From contig NZ_JASJEX010000002.1 in NCBI RefSeq assembly GCF_030067705.1, forward strand, positions 372,001-436,000: 64,000 nt of DNA, read 5' to 3'. Positions 50,975 to 58,776 of this stretch are shown in pieces (within the stretch, counting starts at the first letter, position 1; the number at the start of each line of letters is the position of its first letter). A model generated the notes under the pieces. The model was not told the DNA's origin, did no database searches, and worked only from the letters and a program-made list of their open reading frames with translations. Made by a program: the position numbers and the translations under genes. Source of the stretch: Kribbibacterium absianum. Lineage in GTDB: Bacteria; Actinomycetota; Coriobacteriia; Coriobacteriales; Atopobiaceae.

Positions 50975-51535
50975 ATGGCAGACCTTTCCTTGGACGTTCT
51001 GGTGGCCGCGCTGGCCGGGCCGAGCCGTCGCGGGCGCCAGGAGGCCGCGCACGAGGTGGCGCTGGCCGCCGAGGAGGACCCGTCCGCGCTCGTGCCGTTC
51101 GCCGAGCAGCTGATGGACGGGCTGCAGCGCCCGGAGGCTCAGACCCGTTGGGAGCTGCTGAACGCGCTGTCGCTCGTTGCCGGCGTGGACGCGGACCTCG
51201 TCGAGGGCGCGATGGACGACGCCGAGGCGGCCCTCTTCGACGAGGGCTCCTCGATGGTGCGCCTGGCCGGGTTCCGGTTCATCGCGCGCGAGGGCAAGAG
51301 CGCGCCGGAGCGCTCGGCCGAGGCCTGGGCGCTGCTCGACGAGGCGGTCCAGTGCTACCACGGCGACCCGGAGTTCCGTGAGATGCTCGCGGCGCTGCTC
51401 GAGTTCGCGCAGGGCAACATCTCGGACGACGTGAAGCGGGCTGTGCACGACCGCGTGGCGTTCGACGCCGAGAAGTCCTCGATGCCCTTCATCAAGAGCT
51501 ACTCCGAGCAGATCGTGGAGGCCTGCGAGGCCTAA
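50975..51535 (+). CDS. HEAT-like helical repeat protein, unknown function
   Basis: A 186-residue all-alpha acidic protein with HEAT-like helix pairs (RRGRQEAAHEVALAAEEDPS, WELLNALSLVAGVDADLVE, MVRLAGFRFIAREG, SDDVKRAVHDRVAFDAEKSS). No catalytic motif. The upstream codons at 50957 are part of a GGAGGAGG ribosome site, so the ATG at 50975 is the start. A GC-rich hairpin (50923-50952) precedes it. Confidence 0.72.
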   Translation: MADLSLDVLVAALAGPSRRGRQEAAHEVALAAEEDPSALVPFAEQLMDGLQRPEAQTRWELLNALSLVAGVDADLVEGAMDDAEAALFDEGSSMVRLAGFRFIAREGKSAPERSAEAWALLDEAVQCYHGDPEFREMLAALLEFAQGNISDDVKRAVHDRVAFDAEKSSMPFIKSYSEQIVEACEA

Positions 51536-51551
51536 AAGGCCCGCGGGGCAG

Positions 51552-51620
51552 CGGGTCGGGCGCTTCTTCTCGCGCAGCCGCGCCGGCGGCCGAGAAAAGG
51601 CGCCCGACCCGTTTTCTCTT
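51552..51620 (+). terminator. Long-stem terminator after HEAT-like gene
   Basis: CGGGTCGGGCGC (51552-51563) pairs with GCGCCCGACCCG (51600-51611), with extra inner pairing CTTCTTCTCG/CGAGAAAAG, then TTTTCTCTT. Confidence 0.88.
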
Positions 51621-51697
51621 CCGCGTGGAAACGCACCCGCAGCATTGTCCCTTCATACTGGTGCGCCGGACTGCCCCCACGCTCGAAAGAGGTACCT

Positions 51698-52789
51698 ATG
51701 TCCCACGAGGTTGTGCTCATCCCCGGCGACGGTATCGGCCCCGAGATCTCCGCCGCCATGCGGCGCGTCGTCGACGCGACCGGCGTCGACATCCATTGGC
51801 GCGAGGAGCCCGCCGGCGAGTGCGCGATGGAGGAGTTCGGCACGCCGCTCCCCGAGCGGACCTGCGACGCGGTGGCCGAGGTCAAGTGCGCCATCAAGGG
51901 CCCCACCACCACGCCCATCGGTTGCGGCTTCCGCAGCGTCAACGTGGCGCTCCGCCACCGCTTCGACCTCTACGCCAACATGCGCCCCTGCGTCTCGATG
52001 CCCGGCGACGGCTCCCGCTACACGAGCGTGGACCTCACCGTCGTGCGCGAGAACACCGAGGACCTCTACGCCGGCGTGGAGTACGACTCCGGCAGCCCGG
52101 AGGCCAACCACATCATCCAGGCGGTGGACAAGGACTTCCCCGGCAAGATCCGCCCGGGCTCGGCCATCTCCATCAAGCCCATCAGCCCCGAGGGCTCCGA
52201 GCGCATCGTGCGCGCCGCCTTCGAGTACGCGGTGGACAACGGCCGCCACAAGGTGTGCGCTGTGCACAAGGCCAACATCATGAAGGCGACCGACGGCCTC
52301 TTCATGCACACGGCCGAGCGCGTGGCCGAGCAGTACCCGGGCATCGAGTTCGAGACGCGCATCGTCGACGCCACCTGCATGGGCCTCGTCCTCGACCCCC
52401 AGCAGTTCGACGTCCTCGTGCTGCCGAACCTCTATGGCGACATCCTGTCCGACCTCTGCGCCGGCCTCGTGGGCGGCCTCGGTCTCGCGCCGGGCGCCAA
52501 CATTGGTAAGGACTGCGCGATCTTCGAGGCGGTGCACGGCTCCGCGCCCAAGCACGCCGGCAAGGACGAGGCCAATCCCACGGCGCTGATCCTCTCGGCG
52601 GCCATGATGCTCGAGCATCTGGGCGAGAAGGCCGCGGCCGAGGCCGTGCGCCAGGCGGTCCGCACCGTGCTGGCCGCAGGCGTCGACGTGACCTATGACA
52701 TCCGCCGCAACCTGACCGGCTCCACCGAGGGCGCCGTGTCCTGCTCGGCCTACGGCGAGGCCGTGGCGAAAGCGGTGATGTGCATTTAG
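51698..52789 (+). CDS. Isocitrate/isopropylmalate dehydrogenase-family enzyme, probably NAD-type isocitrate dehydrogenase
   Basis: Oxidative decarboxylation of a malate-type substrate. The 363-residue product has IPGDGIGPEISAAM, the substrate arginines in NMRPCVSM and VVRENTEDLYAGVE, the catalytic lysine in VHKANIMKATDGLF and the metal aspartates in PNLYGDILSDLCAGLVGGLG. The VHGSAPKHAGKDEANP loop suggests NAD rather than NADP. Length and RENTEDLYAG fit the isocitrate-type branch better than LeuB. The last three codons (Met-Cys-Ile) and the TAG stop are provided by a family A repeat, so the native C-terminus may have been altered. Confidence 0.88.
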   Translation: MSHEVVLIPGDGIGPEISAAMRRVVDATGVDIHWREEPAGECAMEEFGTPLPERTCDAVAEVKCAIKGPTTTPIGCGFRSVNVALRHRFDLYANMRPCVSMPGDGSRYTSVDLTVVRENTEDLYAGVEYDSGSPEANHIIQAVDKDFPGKIRPGSAISIKPISPEGSERIVRAAFEYAVDNGRHKVCAVHKANIMKATDGLFMHTAERVAEQYPGIEFETRIVDATCMGLVLDPQQFDVLVLPNLYGDILSDLCAGLVGGLGLAPGANIGKDCAIFEAVHGSAPKHAGKDEANPTALILSAAMMLEHLGEKAAAEAVRQAVRTVLAAGVDVTYDIRRNLTGSTEGAVSCSAYGEAVAKAVMCI

Positions 52790-52839
52790 GGACAGTCCCC
52801 TTTTGCACATGTGCATTTAGGGACAGTCCCCAAATGCAC
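52778..52839. repeat. Tandem family A palindromes at the isocitrate dehydrogenase 3' end
   Basis: Two copies (52778-52810 and 52811-52839) share GTGCATTTAGGGACAGTCCC. The first copy contains the end of the coding region, including its TAG. Confidence 0.9.
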
Positions 52840-52945
52840 GCTCAGAGAACGAGAAGCTCGGCGGTCCTTCACGCGGGATTCGCCGAGCTTTGTTAGTGTT
52901 AACGCCTATCGGCATCTATCGAACCTTAAGGGAGGATCAGCCCCC

Positions 52946-53881
52946 ATGGCAGATAAGAAGAAGCGCCAGGTGAGCCCGATGGACGGCGAGCCCACCACCA
53001 TCCATGTGGAGGAGGGACCCGCTCAGAGCCCCGACAAGAAGCCCGCGCACCAGCTGCCGCTCGTGTTCTGCATCGTCATCGGTGTCGTGTGCCTGGCTCT
53101 TGGCCTCGTGATCGGTCGCTTCCTGCTCGGCGGCGTCGGCGGCGCTGTCTCCGGCAAGACCACCCTGAGCGAGGGGGAGCTCGACGCCACGGTGGCCACC
53201 TACACCTACGAGGGCAGCTCCCACGACGTGACCGCCCGCGAGGTGTTCGAGACTGGCTCGGGCCTCGAGTCCGCCCGCAAGGACGACGGCACCTACGCCT
53301 TCCCGGCCGCGAGCGACGTGCTCGCCTATGCCCAGAACCAGATCCTCAACCAAGCCGTCGAGGCCGCGGGCATCACCGTGTCCGATGAGGACATGACCAC
53401 CTACGCCCAGGACACCCTCGGCTCCTCCGATTTCAAGAGCCTGGCCAGCACCTATGGCATGTCCGAGGACGCGGTCAAGACCGTGGTTCGCCAGTCCGCC
53501 GGAGTGAAGAAGCTCTACGACCAGGTGGTGGGCTCCGACGCCTCCGCCGGCACGATGCCGGAGTCTCCCGCCACGCCCGCGTCCGAGGACGAGTACGACA
53601 CCAAGAACGCCACCTATGGCGAGTACATCGTCAACCTCCTCGGCGACGAGTGGGACAAGAACGCCAACACCTGGGCCCGCAAGGACGGTCCCTACTACGC
53701 CGCCATGTCCGACATGGACTTCACGAGCGACTCCGCCAGCTACAACCAGGCGATGACCGCCTACTACGTGGCTTACCAGCAGTACTCGCAGGTCGCGGGC
53801 ACGGCGAGCTCCAAGTGGACCACCTACGTGAACGGCCTGTTCGCGAAGGCGTCGATCAACATCGGAGAGATGGTCTCCTAA
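52946..53881 (+). CDS. Membrane-anchored SurA_N-like protein
   Basis: A 311-residue protein with a short cytoplasmic part (1-38), one membrane helix (LPLVFCIVIGVVCLALGLVI) and an outer domain. The region VLAYAQNQILNQAVEAAGIT plus VSDEDMTTYAQDTLGSSDFK resembles the N-terminal helical domain of SurA/PrsA-like foldases; no parvulin catalytic domain is visible. A tail rich in Tyr and Ser follows. It may be a chaperone-like protein; the exact role is unknown. The ATG at 52946 has GGGAGGATC upstream; the longer frame starts in repeat DNA. Confidence 0.7.
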   Translation: MADKKKRQVSPMDGEPTTIHVEEGPAQSPDKKPAHQLPLVFCIVIGVVCLALGLVIGRFLLGGVGGAVSGKTTLSEGELDATVATYTYEGSSHDVTAREVFETGSGLESARKDDGTYAFPAASDVLAYAQNQILNQAVEAAGITVSDEDMTTYAQDTLGSSDFKSLASTYGMSEDAVKTVVRQSAGVKKLYDQVVGSDASAGTMPESPATPASEDEYDTKNATYGEYIVNLLGDEWDKNANTWARKDGPYYAAMSDMDFTSDSASYNQAMTAYYVAYQQYSQVAGTASSKWTTYVNGLFAKASINIGEMVS

Positions 53882-53896
53882 CATCAAACCTACAAC

Positions 53897-53925
53897 GTGC
53901 ATTGAGGGACAGTCCCCAAATGCAC
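53897..53925. repeat. Family A palindrome after the SurA-like gene
   Basis: GTGCATTGAGGGAC faces GTCCCCAAATGCAC around one A, 15 bases after the stop codon. Confidence 0.88.
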
Positions 53926-53927
53926 AC

Positions 53928-53962
53928 GGGGCGGCTCCGGCGACGGGGTCGCCCCATTTTCT
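53928..53962 (+). terminator. Terminator after the SurA-like gene
   Basis: GGGGCG (53928-53933) pairs with CGCCCC (53950-53955), followed by ATTTTCT. Confidence 0.6.
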
Positions 53963-54010
53963 ATCGTCACCGCTACACTGGAGGGCACCGTCGCCGAGAA
54001 GGGAGAGCGC

Positions 54011-55207
54011 TTGAACGTCCTGGTGAGCCAGTGCCTGCTCGGCGCCCCCTGCCGTTACGACGGCGGCTCCAAGCCCTGTGACGCCGTGCGGCGCCTGCTC
54101 GCGCAGCCGGGCGTGAACGCGATCCCCGTCTGTCCCGAGACGGACGGCGGCCTCGTCTCGCCGCGCCCCCCGGCGGAGCAGCGCGGCGCCCGTGTGGTGC
54201 TCGAGACGGGGGAGGACGTCACGCAGGCGTTCCTCGCCGGCGCGACTCGGGCGGTCGAGCGGGCGCAAGCGGCCGGCGCCGACCTCTGCATCCTCAAGGC
54301 CAAGAGCCCCAGCTGCGGCTGCGGGCAGGTGTACGACGGCAGTTTCTCAGGGCGGCTCGTGCCGGGCGACGGCATTGCGGCCGCGCGGATCAAAAGAAAG
54401 GGGTTCCCCGTGCACACCGAGAACGAGGTCGAGGTGGTCCATCCCTCCATGGAGCATCCCGTGGCCATCAGCCTGGGCAGCGGCTTGGGCTACTTGGCGC
54501 AGCTGGTCAAGCCGGTCCGGCGCATCCCGTACGCGGACGTGCCGGGCTTTCCCGTGGGTGCCGCGCCGGTCCCCGGCCACAACTTCGAGGTGGTCATCGG
54601 CACCATCGACGATGTGCCCGTGATTCTCTATCCCGGCCGCGTGCACCTGTACCAGGGCTACAACGTGGCGCAGGTGTGCTCGCTCGTCCGCCACGCCCAC
54701 CATCTGGGGTGCCGCACGATGATCTTCGCCGCTGCGTCGGGCGCCGTGCCCGGGCGCGCCCCTCTCGGCCTCGGCCTCATCACCGACCAGCTCAACCTCA
54801 CCGGCCAGAACCCCCTCATCGACCCCGAGGACCTGCGCGACGTCGACACGCCGTTCGTCGATATGAGCGACGCCTACACGCCCTACCTGCGGTCCCTGTG
54901 CCAGGCCGTCGCCCGGGACGAGCGCATCCAGCTCACCTGCGGCGTCCTTGCCGGCATCACCGGCCCCAGTTTCGAGAGCCCCGCCGAGGTGCGCGCGATG
55001 GAGCTCATGGGCGCCAACTTCACCGCGATGTCCGTGGTGAACGAGGTGATCATGGCCCACGCGCTCGGCATGAACGTGCTCGGTCTCACTGTGAGCGCGA
55101 ACGCTGCGGGCGCCCCCGGCGTGAGCCACGAGACGGTGCTCGCCTACGCCAAGGCCCACCAGGACGACTTCGCCAAGCTCATGCGCGGTGTGCTCGGCAG
55201 GCTGTAG
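54011..55207 (+). CDS. DUF523 - purine nucleoside phosphorylase fusion
   Basis: A 398-residue two-domain protein. Residues 1-145 match DUF523 (VLVSQCLLGAPCRYDGGSKP, VCPETDGGL, AKSPSCGCG with conserved Cys, TENEVEVV). Residues 165-398 match a trimeric purine nucleoside phosphorylase: HNFEVVIGTIDDVPVILYPG, RVHLYQGY, TCGVLAGITGPSFESPAEVR, MELMGANFTAMSVVNEVIMA and SANAAG. The enzyme part would cleave purine nucleosides with phosphate. The start is TTG at 54011 with GGGAG upstream and the DUF523 fold beginning at once; no ATG or GTG is available near it. Confidence 0.88.
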   Translation: MNVLVSQCLLGAPCRYDGGSKPCDAVRRLLAQPGVNAIPVCPETDGGLVSPRPPAEQRGARVVLETGEDVTQAFLAGATRAVERAQAAGADLCILKAKSPSCGCGQVYDGSFSGRLVPGDGIAAARIKRKGFPVHTENEVEVVHPSMEHPVAISLGSGLGYLAQLVKPVRRIPYADVPGFPVGAAPVPGHNFEVVIGTIDDVPVILYPGRVHLYQGYNVAQVCSLVRHAHHLGCRTMIFAAASGAVPGRAPLGLGLITDQLNLTGQNPLIDPEDLRDVDTPFVDMSDAYTPYLRSLCQAVARDERIQLTCGVLAGITGPSFESPAEVRAMELMGANFTAMSVVNEVIMAHALGMNVLGLTVSANAAGAPGVSHETVLAYAKAHQDDFAKLMRGVLGRL

Positions 55208-55282
55208 CCAGCCTGTGGACGCTTGCCAGACGACTCGCCAACCGGTATAGTCAACGTTCGCTGCGGGAGAAAACGCAGACGT

Positions 55283-55358
55283 GCCAGTTTAGCTCAGTCG
55301 GTAGAGCACCGCTCTCGTAAAGCGGGGGTCATCAGTTCAAGTCTGATAACTGGCTCCA
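55283..55358 (+). tRNA. tRNA-Thr (anticodon CGT)
   Basis: A 76-base cloverleaf including encoded CCA. The acceptor GCCAGTT pairs AACTGGC, the D loop AGCTCAGTCGGTAGAGC and T arm GTTCAAGTC are standard, and the anticodon loop reads CTCGTAA, giving CGT for codon ACG. Confidence 0.97.
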
Positions 55359-55371
55359 GTGCATGATTGCA

Positions 55372-55407
55372 GGCCAGCGGGCGTTTTGCTCGCTGGCCTT
55401 GTTCTTG
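55372..55407 (+). terminator. Terminator of tRNA-Thr
   Basis: GGCCAGCGGGC (55372-55382) pairs with GCTCGCTGGCC (55388-55398) with one G/T wobble, followed by TTGTTCTT. Confidence 0.88.
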
Positions 55408-55573
55408 TGTTCTATGCGCATGACGACCTTTTGGGTCGAATCTCTCTTTGAGGCTCTCATGGCCGCGAGACGGCGGTTTCCGACCCTTCCGACCCCCTCC
55501 GCTGGTCGTGGGACCCCGGGGTATTGAAAGCGTCGAAAACCGCCCGTCTTGTTCAGAGTGCCTTCGGGTGTGG

Positions 55574-55650
55574 TATAAGGGTGTTGGTGACGTCGTATGA
55601 CAGTACACTTCCAGAGCGCCGGGGGATGTCCCTCGGCTTTCTTTTTGCCC
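55574..55650 (+). promoter_or_regulatory. Attenuator-like leader RNA upstream of the DUF3800 gene
   Basis: An extended -10 (TGGTATAAG, 55571-55579) is followed by sequence with a possible GTGT/ACAC hairpin (55581-55608) and then an intrinsic terminator: GCCGGGGG (55618-55625) pairing CCCTCGGC (55630-55637), followed by TTTCTTTTT. The terminator ends about 16 bases before the gene's GTG. Structured RNAs called DUF3800 motifs are known upstream of DUF3800 genes, and this has the expected place; consensus match was not tested. The remaining sequence from 55408 to 55570 shows nothing clear. Confidence 0.6.
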
Positions 55651-55661
55651 TAGGAGGCCGC

Positions 55662-56078
55662 GTGGCCGAGCTGAGCATCCTCGTCGACGAGTCTGGGGAG
55701 CAGGAGGGTCCGTCGGGGTTTTATCTTGTGACGCTCGTCTTTCACGACCAGGCCATGCCCATCGACAGGGCGGTGGCCGGCTACCATGCCGATTTGGCGG
55801 CGAAGGGGCTTCCCGACGTTCCCTTCCACGTCGGTTCGCTCAAGAACGGCCACGACGCGTTCGAGAATCTAGACCTTGCAGAGCGCAGGCGCCTCATGGC
55901 CTGCTTCTCCGGCTTCGTGCGGCGCATCGACGTGCGCTACCGGACGCTCGCATACCCGCGCCGGGAAGTCGGGACGACCGAGAGGCTCGCGGCGAGGCTG
56001 GCGCACGACCTGCGGGCCCTCTTCGTCGAGAACCAGCCGCTCATGCAGTCCCACGGCCAACCCTCACGCGCCCGATAA
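55662..56078 (+). CDS. DUF3800-domain protein, C-terminally truncated
   Basis: A 138-residue protein with the DUF3800 N-terminal signature (ELSILVDESGEQEGPSGFYL, a D-E-S-G motif resembling RNase H-like folds), then FHVGSLKNGHDAF and ACFSGFVRRIDVRYRTLAYP. Full-length members are usually well over 200 residues; this one stops seven bases before a family E repeat and ends with SHGQPSRAR, which looks non-native. It may be a remnant. The start is GTG with TAGGAGG before it. DUF3800 genes are often near defence genes, as here with cas3. Confidence 0.72.
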   Translation: MAELSILVDESGEQEGPSGFYLVTLVFHDQAMPIDRAVAGYHADLAAKGLPDVPFHVGSLKNGHDAFENLDLAERRRLMACFSGFVRRIDVRYRTLAYPRREVGTTERLAARLAHDLRALFVENQPLMQSHGQPSRAR

Positions 56079-56084
56079 ATGAGC

Positions 56085-56152
56085 AAACCACCCAGGGTGC
56101 GTGGCACCCCAGGAGGAAACCTCCCCAGATGCGTGGCACCCCAGGCGGTTTG
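56085..56152. repeat. Family E repeat pair between DUF3800 remnant and cas3
   Basis: Two units resembling 49210-49274 (CCCAGGGTGCGTGGCACC, CCCAGGAGG) are bounded by GCAAACC and GGTTTGC, which pair. They lie between the truncated DUF3800 gene and cas3. Confidence 0.82.
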
Positions 56153-56214
56153 CTGATGACAAGCTGTAACGGAACGTCTATCATCGATGCAATCAGGCAA
56201 TCGAGGGGACGCGC

Positions 56215-58536
56215 ATGGCTTCGGGCGACGAGGAGTACTTCGCACACGAGTCGGACGACGGTCGCAGGGAGACCGTGGGCACGCATCTGGACGAGGTGGC
56301 CGCCATGGCGGCCGAGTTCGCGGCTGCCTTCTCCACCGAGGATGACAGCTCGGAAGAGTTGGTCAGGTTGCTCGGCCTGGCGCACGACGCCGGCAAGTTC
56401 TCCCATGCGTTCCAGCGGAGACTGTTGGAGCAGGGCGACAAGGTGGACCATGCCACCGCTGGGGCGCTCATGTTGTGGAACCTCGGCGAGGACCTCGAGA
56501 ATCACCACGAGGTCGGCCTTTGGCTCCAGCTGCTGGCCTATTGCGCGGCCGGCCATCACGGCGGTCTCCCAGATGGCGGGGCGGTGGCTGCGGCCTTCGG
56601 CCACACCCTCATGGCACGTCTGGCGAGAGCCCGCAAGGGGCACATCCCGCCCTTCGACGCTTTCAAGCGTCAACGGCCGCCGCTGGCAGAGAGCGTGCCC
56701 GGGTGGCCCGAGCCGTTCCTCGATACCGACCCGGCCCCTCGTGGCGTCGTCGGCGACTACTTCGCGCCGTTCACTCAGGCGTTCTGGACGCGCATGGTCT
56801 TCTCCTGCCTGGTGGACGCGGACTTCCTATGCACGGAACGCTTCATGAAAGGCGCAGGCCGCTCGCAACCCTACGAAAGTCTCGAGGCACTCATCGAGCG
56901 CCTCGAGCGCCATCTGGACGGCCTCTGTGCTCGGAAGCCGGCCGAGGGCAAGGCTGCCGAGCTCGCCTCCTTGCGTCGCGAGGTGTCCAACGCCGCCCGC
57001 GACGCTGCCCAGCTCGCGCCGGGCATCTTCACCCTCACCGTCCCCACGGGAGGCGGCAAGACGCTGGCGTCCCTGCGGTTCGCGCTGCACCACGCGGTGG
57101 CCCACGGCAAACAGCGGGTGATTTACGCCATCCCCTACACCTCGATCATCGACCAGAACGCCCGGGTCTTCCGCGAGGCGCTCGGCGCGTCCAACGTGCT
57201 GGAACATCATTCGAACTTTGACTTCGACTCGTTGGAGGACCCCGACACGCCCGGGTCGTCCGAGCAGGCCGAGCGCCTGCGCCTGGCTTCCGAGAACTGG
57301 GACGCGCCCGTTGTGGCCACCACGACGGTCCAGCTGTTCGAGTCCCTCTTCTCCAACAAGCCCTCCAAGGCTCGGAAGCTGCACAACATCGCGAGCAGCG
57401 TGATCGTGCTGGACGAGGCGCAGTCGCTGCCCCTGCAGCAGCTGGCTCCGGCGATGGCCGCGCTGGAGGAGCTGGTGCGCCGTTATGGCTGCACGGTGGT
57501 CTTCTGCACGGCCACACAGCCGGGATTCCACGCCTTGATGGAGGGCCATCGCATCGGGCCGGTGCGGGAGATCGCGCCCAATGTGGACCGTCTCTTCACG
57601 GAGCTGCGACGTGTCTCGTATCAGTGGCTTGACCTGTTGGAAGATGACGAGCTGGCGGAACGACTGGCCGATGAGCACCAAGCGCTCTGCATCGTCAACT
57701 CGAAGAAGCAGGCCCGCGCGGTCTTTGAACTCCTGAAGGGTCGCGAGGGCGTTTTCCACTTGAGCACCAACATGCACCTGCACGACCGGGAGCGCGTGCT
57801 CAAGGAAGTGCGTCGGCGTCTGAAGGATGACGAGCCATGCACCCTGGTCTCGACCAGCCTGGTGGAGGCCGGCGTGGACGTCGACTTTCCCGTGGTGTAC
57901 CGGGCTCTCGCCGGTCTCGACAGCGTGGTGCAGGCCGCTGGGCGCTGCAACCGAGAAGGGCGCCGGAGCGTAGAGGAGAGCGTCGTCTATCTCTTCGAGC
58001 CGGCGGCCGGCTACAAGATTCCGGAAGAGACGCGAAACCGCGAAGGCCTGTCTCGGGTGCAGCGGGCATTGGAGGGGCGCGTGCCCGGTGGCCAGCTGCC
58101 GGACCTGGGCAGCCCCGAGGTTCTGCGGCGCTTCTTCTCCGCGCTCCTCGGTCAAGGCGCGGGCGATTGGCGGGCCCTCGACAAGAAGGGCATCCTGCGT
58201 CTCATCGACGGTGCCACGGTGGACTCGATGCCCTTCGAGACCGTCGCCCGGGAGTTCTCGCTGATCGACGGGCCGACGGACACCGTTGTGATTCCGTGCG
58301 AGGACAACCAGAAAGACCTGGAGGCGCTACTGTCCGGCGGGGGCGACCGTGCGTTGCTGAGGCGTCTGGGTCGGTGGTCGGTCTCGTTGTGGCCTAACCA
58401 GCGCGCCGCGCTTGCGAACGCCGGCGCACTGACGCCGGTGGGGGACGGCCTGTTCGTTTTGGACGACCCGTCGCTCTACCACGGGGACGTGGGGCTCGTG
58501 TTCGAGGAGGCAGGAGGCCGGGGCCAGTTCCTGTGA
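56215..58536 (+). CDS. cas3: CRISPR-associated helicase/nuclease Cas3 (type I-C)
   Basis: Single-strand nuclease-helicase that degrades target DNA after Cascade binding. The 773-residue product has an N-terminal HD nuclease domain (HLDEVAAM with His24, LAHDAGK with His57-Asp58, AGHHG), then a superfamily 2 helicase with Walker A PTGGGKTLASLRFAL (near 280), motif II VIVLDEAQSLP (near 400), FCTATQPGF and STSLVEAGVDVDFPVVYRAL plus QAAGRCNREGR. It is full-length with all key residues. The start follows GAGGGGACGCGC. A 240-base gap separates it from cas5c. Confidence 0.96.
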   Translation: MASGDEEYFAHESDDGRRETVGTHLDEVAAMAAEFAAAFSTEDDSSEELVRLLGLAHDAGKFSHAFQRRLLEQGDKVDHATAGALMLWNLGEDLENHHEVGLWLQLLAYCAAGHHGGLPDGGAVAAAFGHTLMARLARARKGHIPPFDAFKRQRPPLAESVPGWPEPFLDTDPAPRGVVGDYFAPFTQAFWTRMVFSCLVDADFLCTERFMKGAGRSQPYESLEALIERLERHLDGLCARKPAEGKAAELASLRREVSNAARDAAQLAPGIFTLTVPTGGGKTLASLRFALHHAVAHGKQRVIYAIPYTSIIDQNARVFREALGASNVLEHHSNFDFDSLEDPDTPGSSEQAERLRLASENWDAPVVATTTVQLFESLFSNKPSKARKLHNIASSVIVLDEAQSLPLQQLAPAMAALEELVRRYGCTVVFCTATQPGFHALMEGHRIGPVREIAPNVDRLFTELRRVSYQWLDLLEDDELAERLADEHQALCIVNSKKQARAVFELLKGREGVFHLSTNMHLHDRERVLKEVRRRLKDDEPCTLVSTSLVEAGVDVDFPVVYRALAGLDSVVQAAGRCNREGRRSVEESVVYLFEPAAGYKIPEETRNREGLSRVQRALEGRVPGGQLPDLGSPEVLRRFFSALLGQGAGDWRALDKKGILRLIDGATVDSMPFETVAREFSLIDGPTDTVVIPCEDNQKDLEALLSGGGDRALLRRLGRWSVSLWPNQRAALANAGALTPVGDGLFVLDDPSLYHGDVGLVFEEAGGRGQFL

Positions 58537-58540
58537 GTCC

Positions 58541-58572
58541 GAGCGGGCGCCCGACGAGACGGGCGCCCGCTC
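58541..58572 (+). terminator. Strong hairpin after cas3
   Basis: GAGCGGGCGCCCG (58541-58553) pairs perfectly with CGGGCGCCCGCTC (58560-58572). No T run follows. It may separate the cas3 transcript from the next unit. Confidence 0.6.
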
Positions 58573-58600
58573 CATCCGGGGAGTCCCTGCCCCTCCTACT

Positions 58601-58622
58601 GTTTCAATCCCCATGGGGCGAC
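58601..58622 (-). CRISPR. Single CRISPR-repeat-like sequence between cas3 and cas5c
   Basis: On the minus strand this reads GTCGCCCCATGGGG then ATTGAAAC. It matches both ends of a type I-C repeat (GTCGC...GGATTGAAA(C/T)) with about ten central bases missing. No second copy or clear spacer is visible, so it is not an array. The true array probably lies beyond cas2, outside the window. Confidence 0.5.
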
Positions 58623-58776
58623 GTGCCGCATGACGAGCGGATTATCTCAGAGCTCCGTTCGCGCGCGCACATGCTGCCGTTTATCCCCTAATAATGCTAT
58701 TCCTTTCCCTATTCTACTGAAGCGCGGATATGTTCTTCTGTGTCCCATCTGAACGAAAAACAGAAAGGAGGAATCC

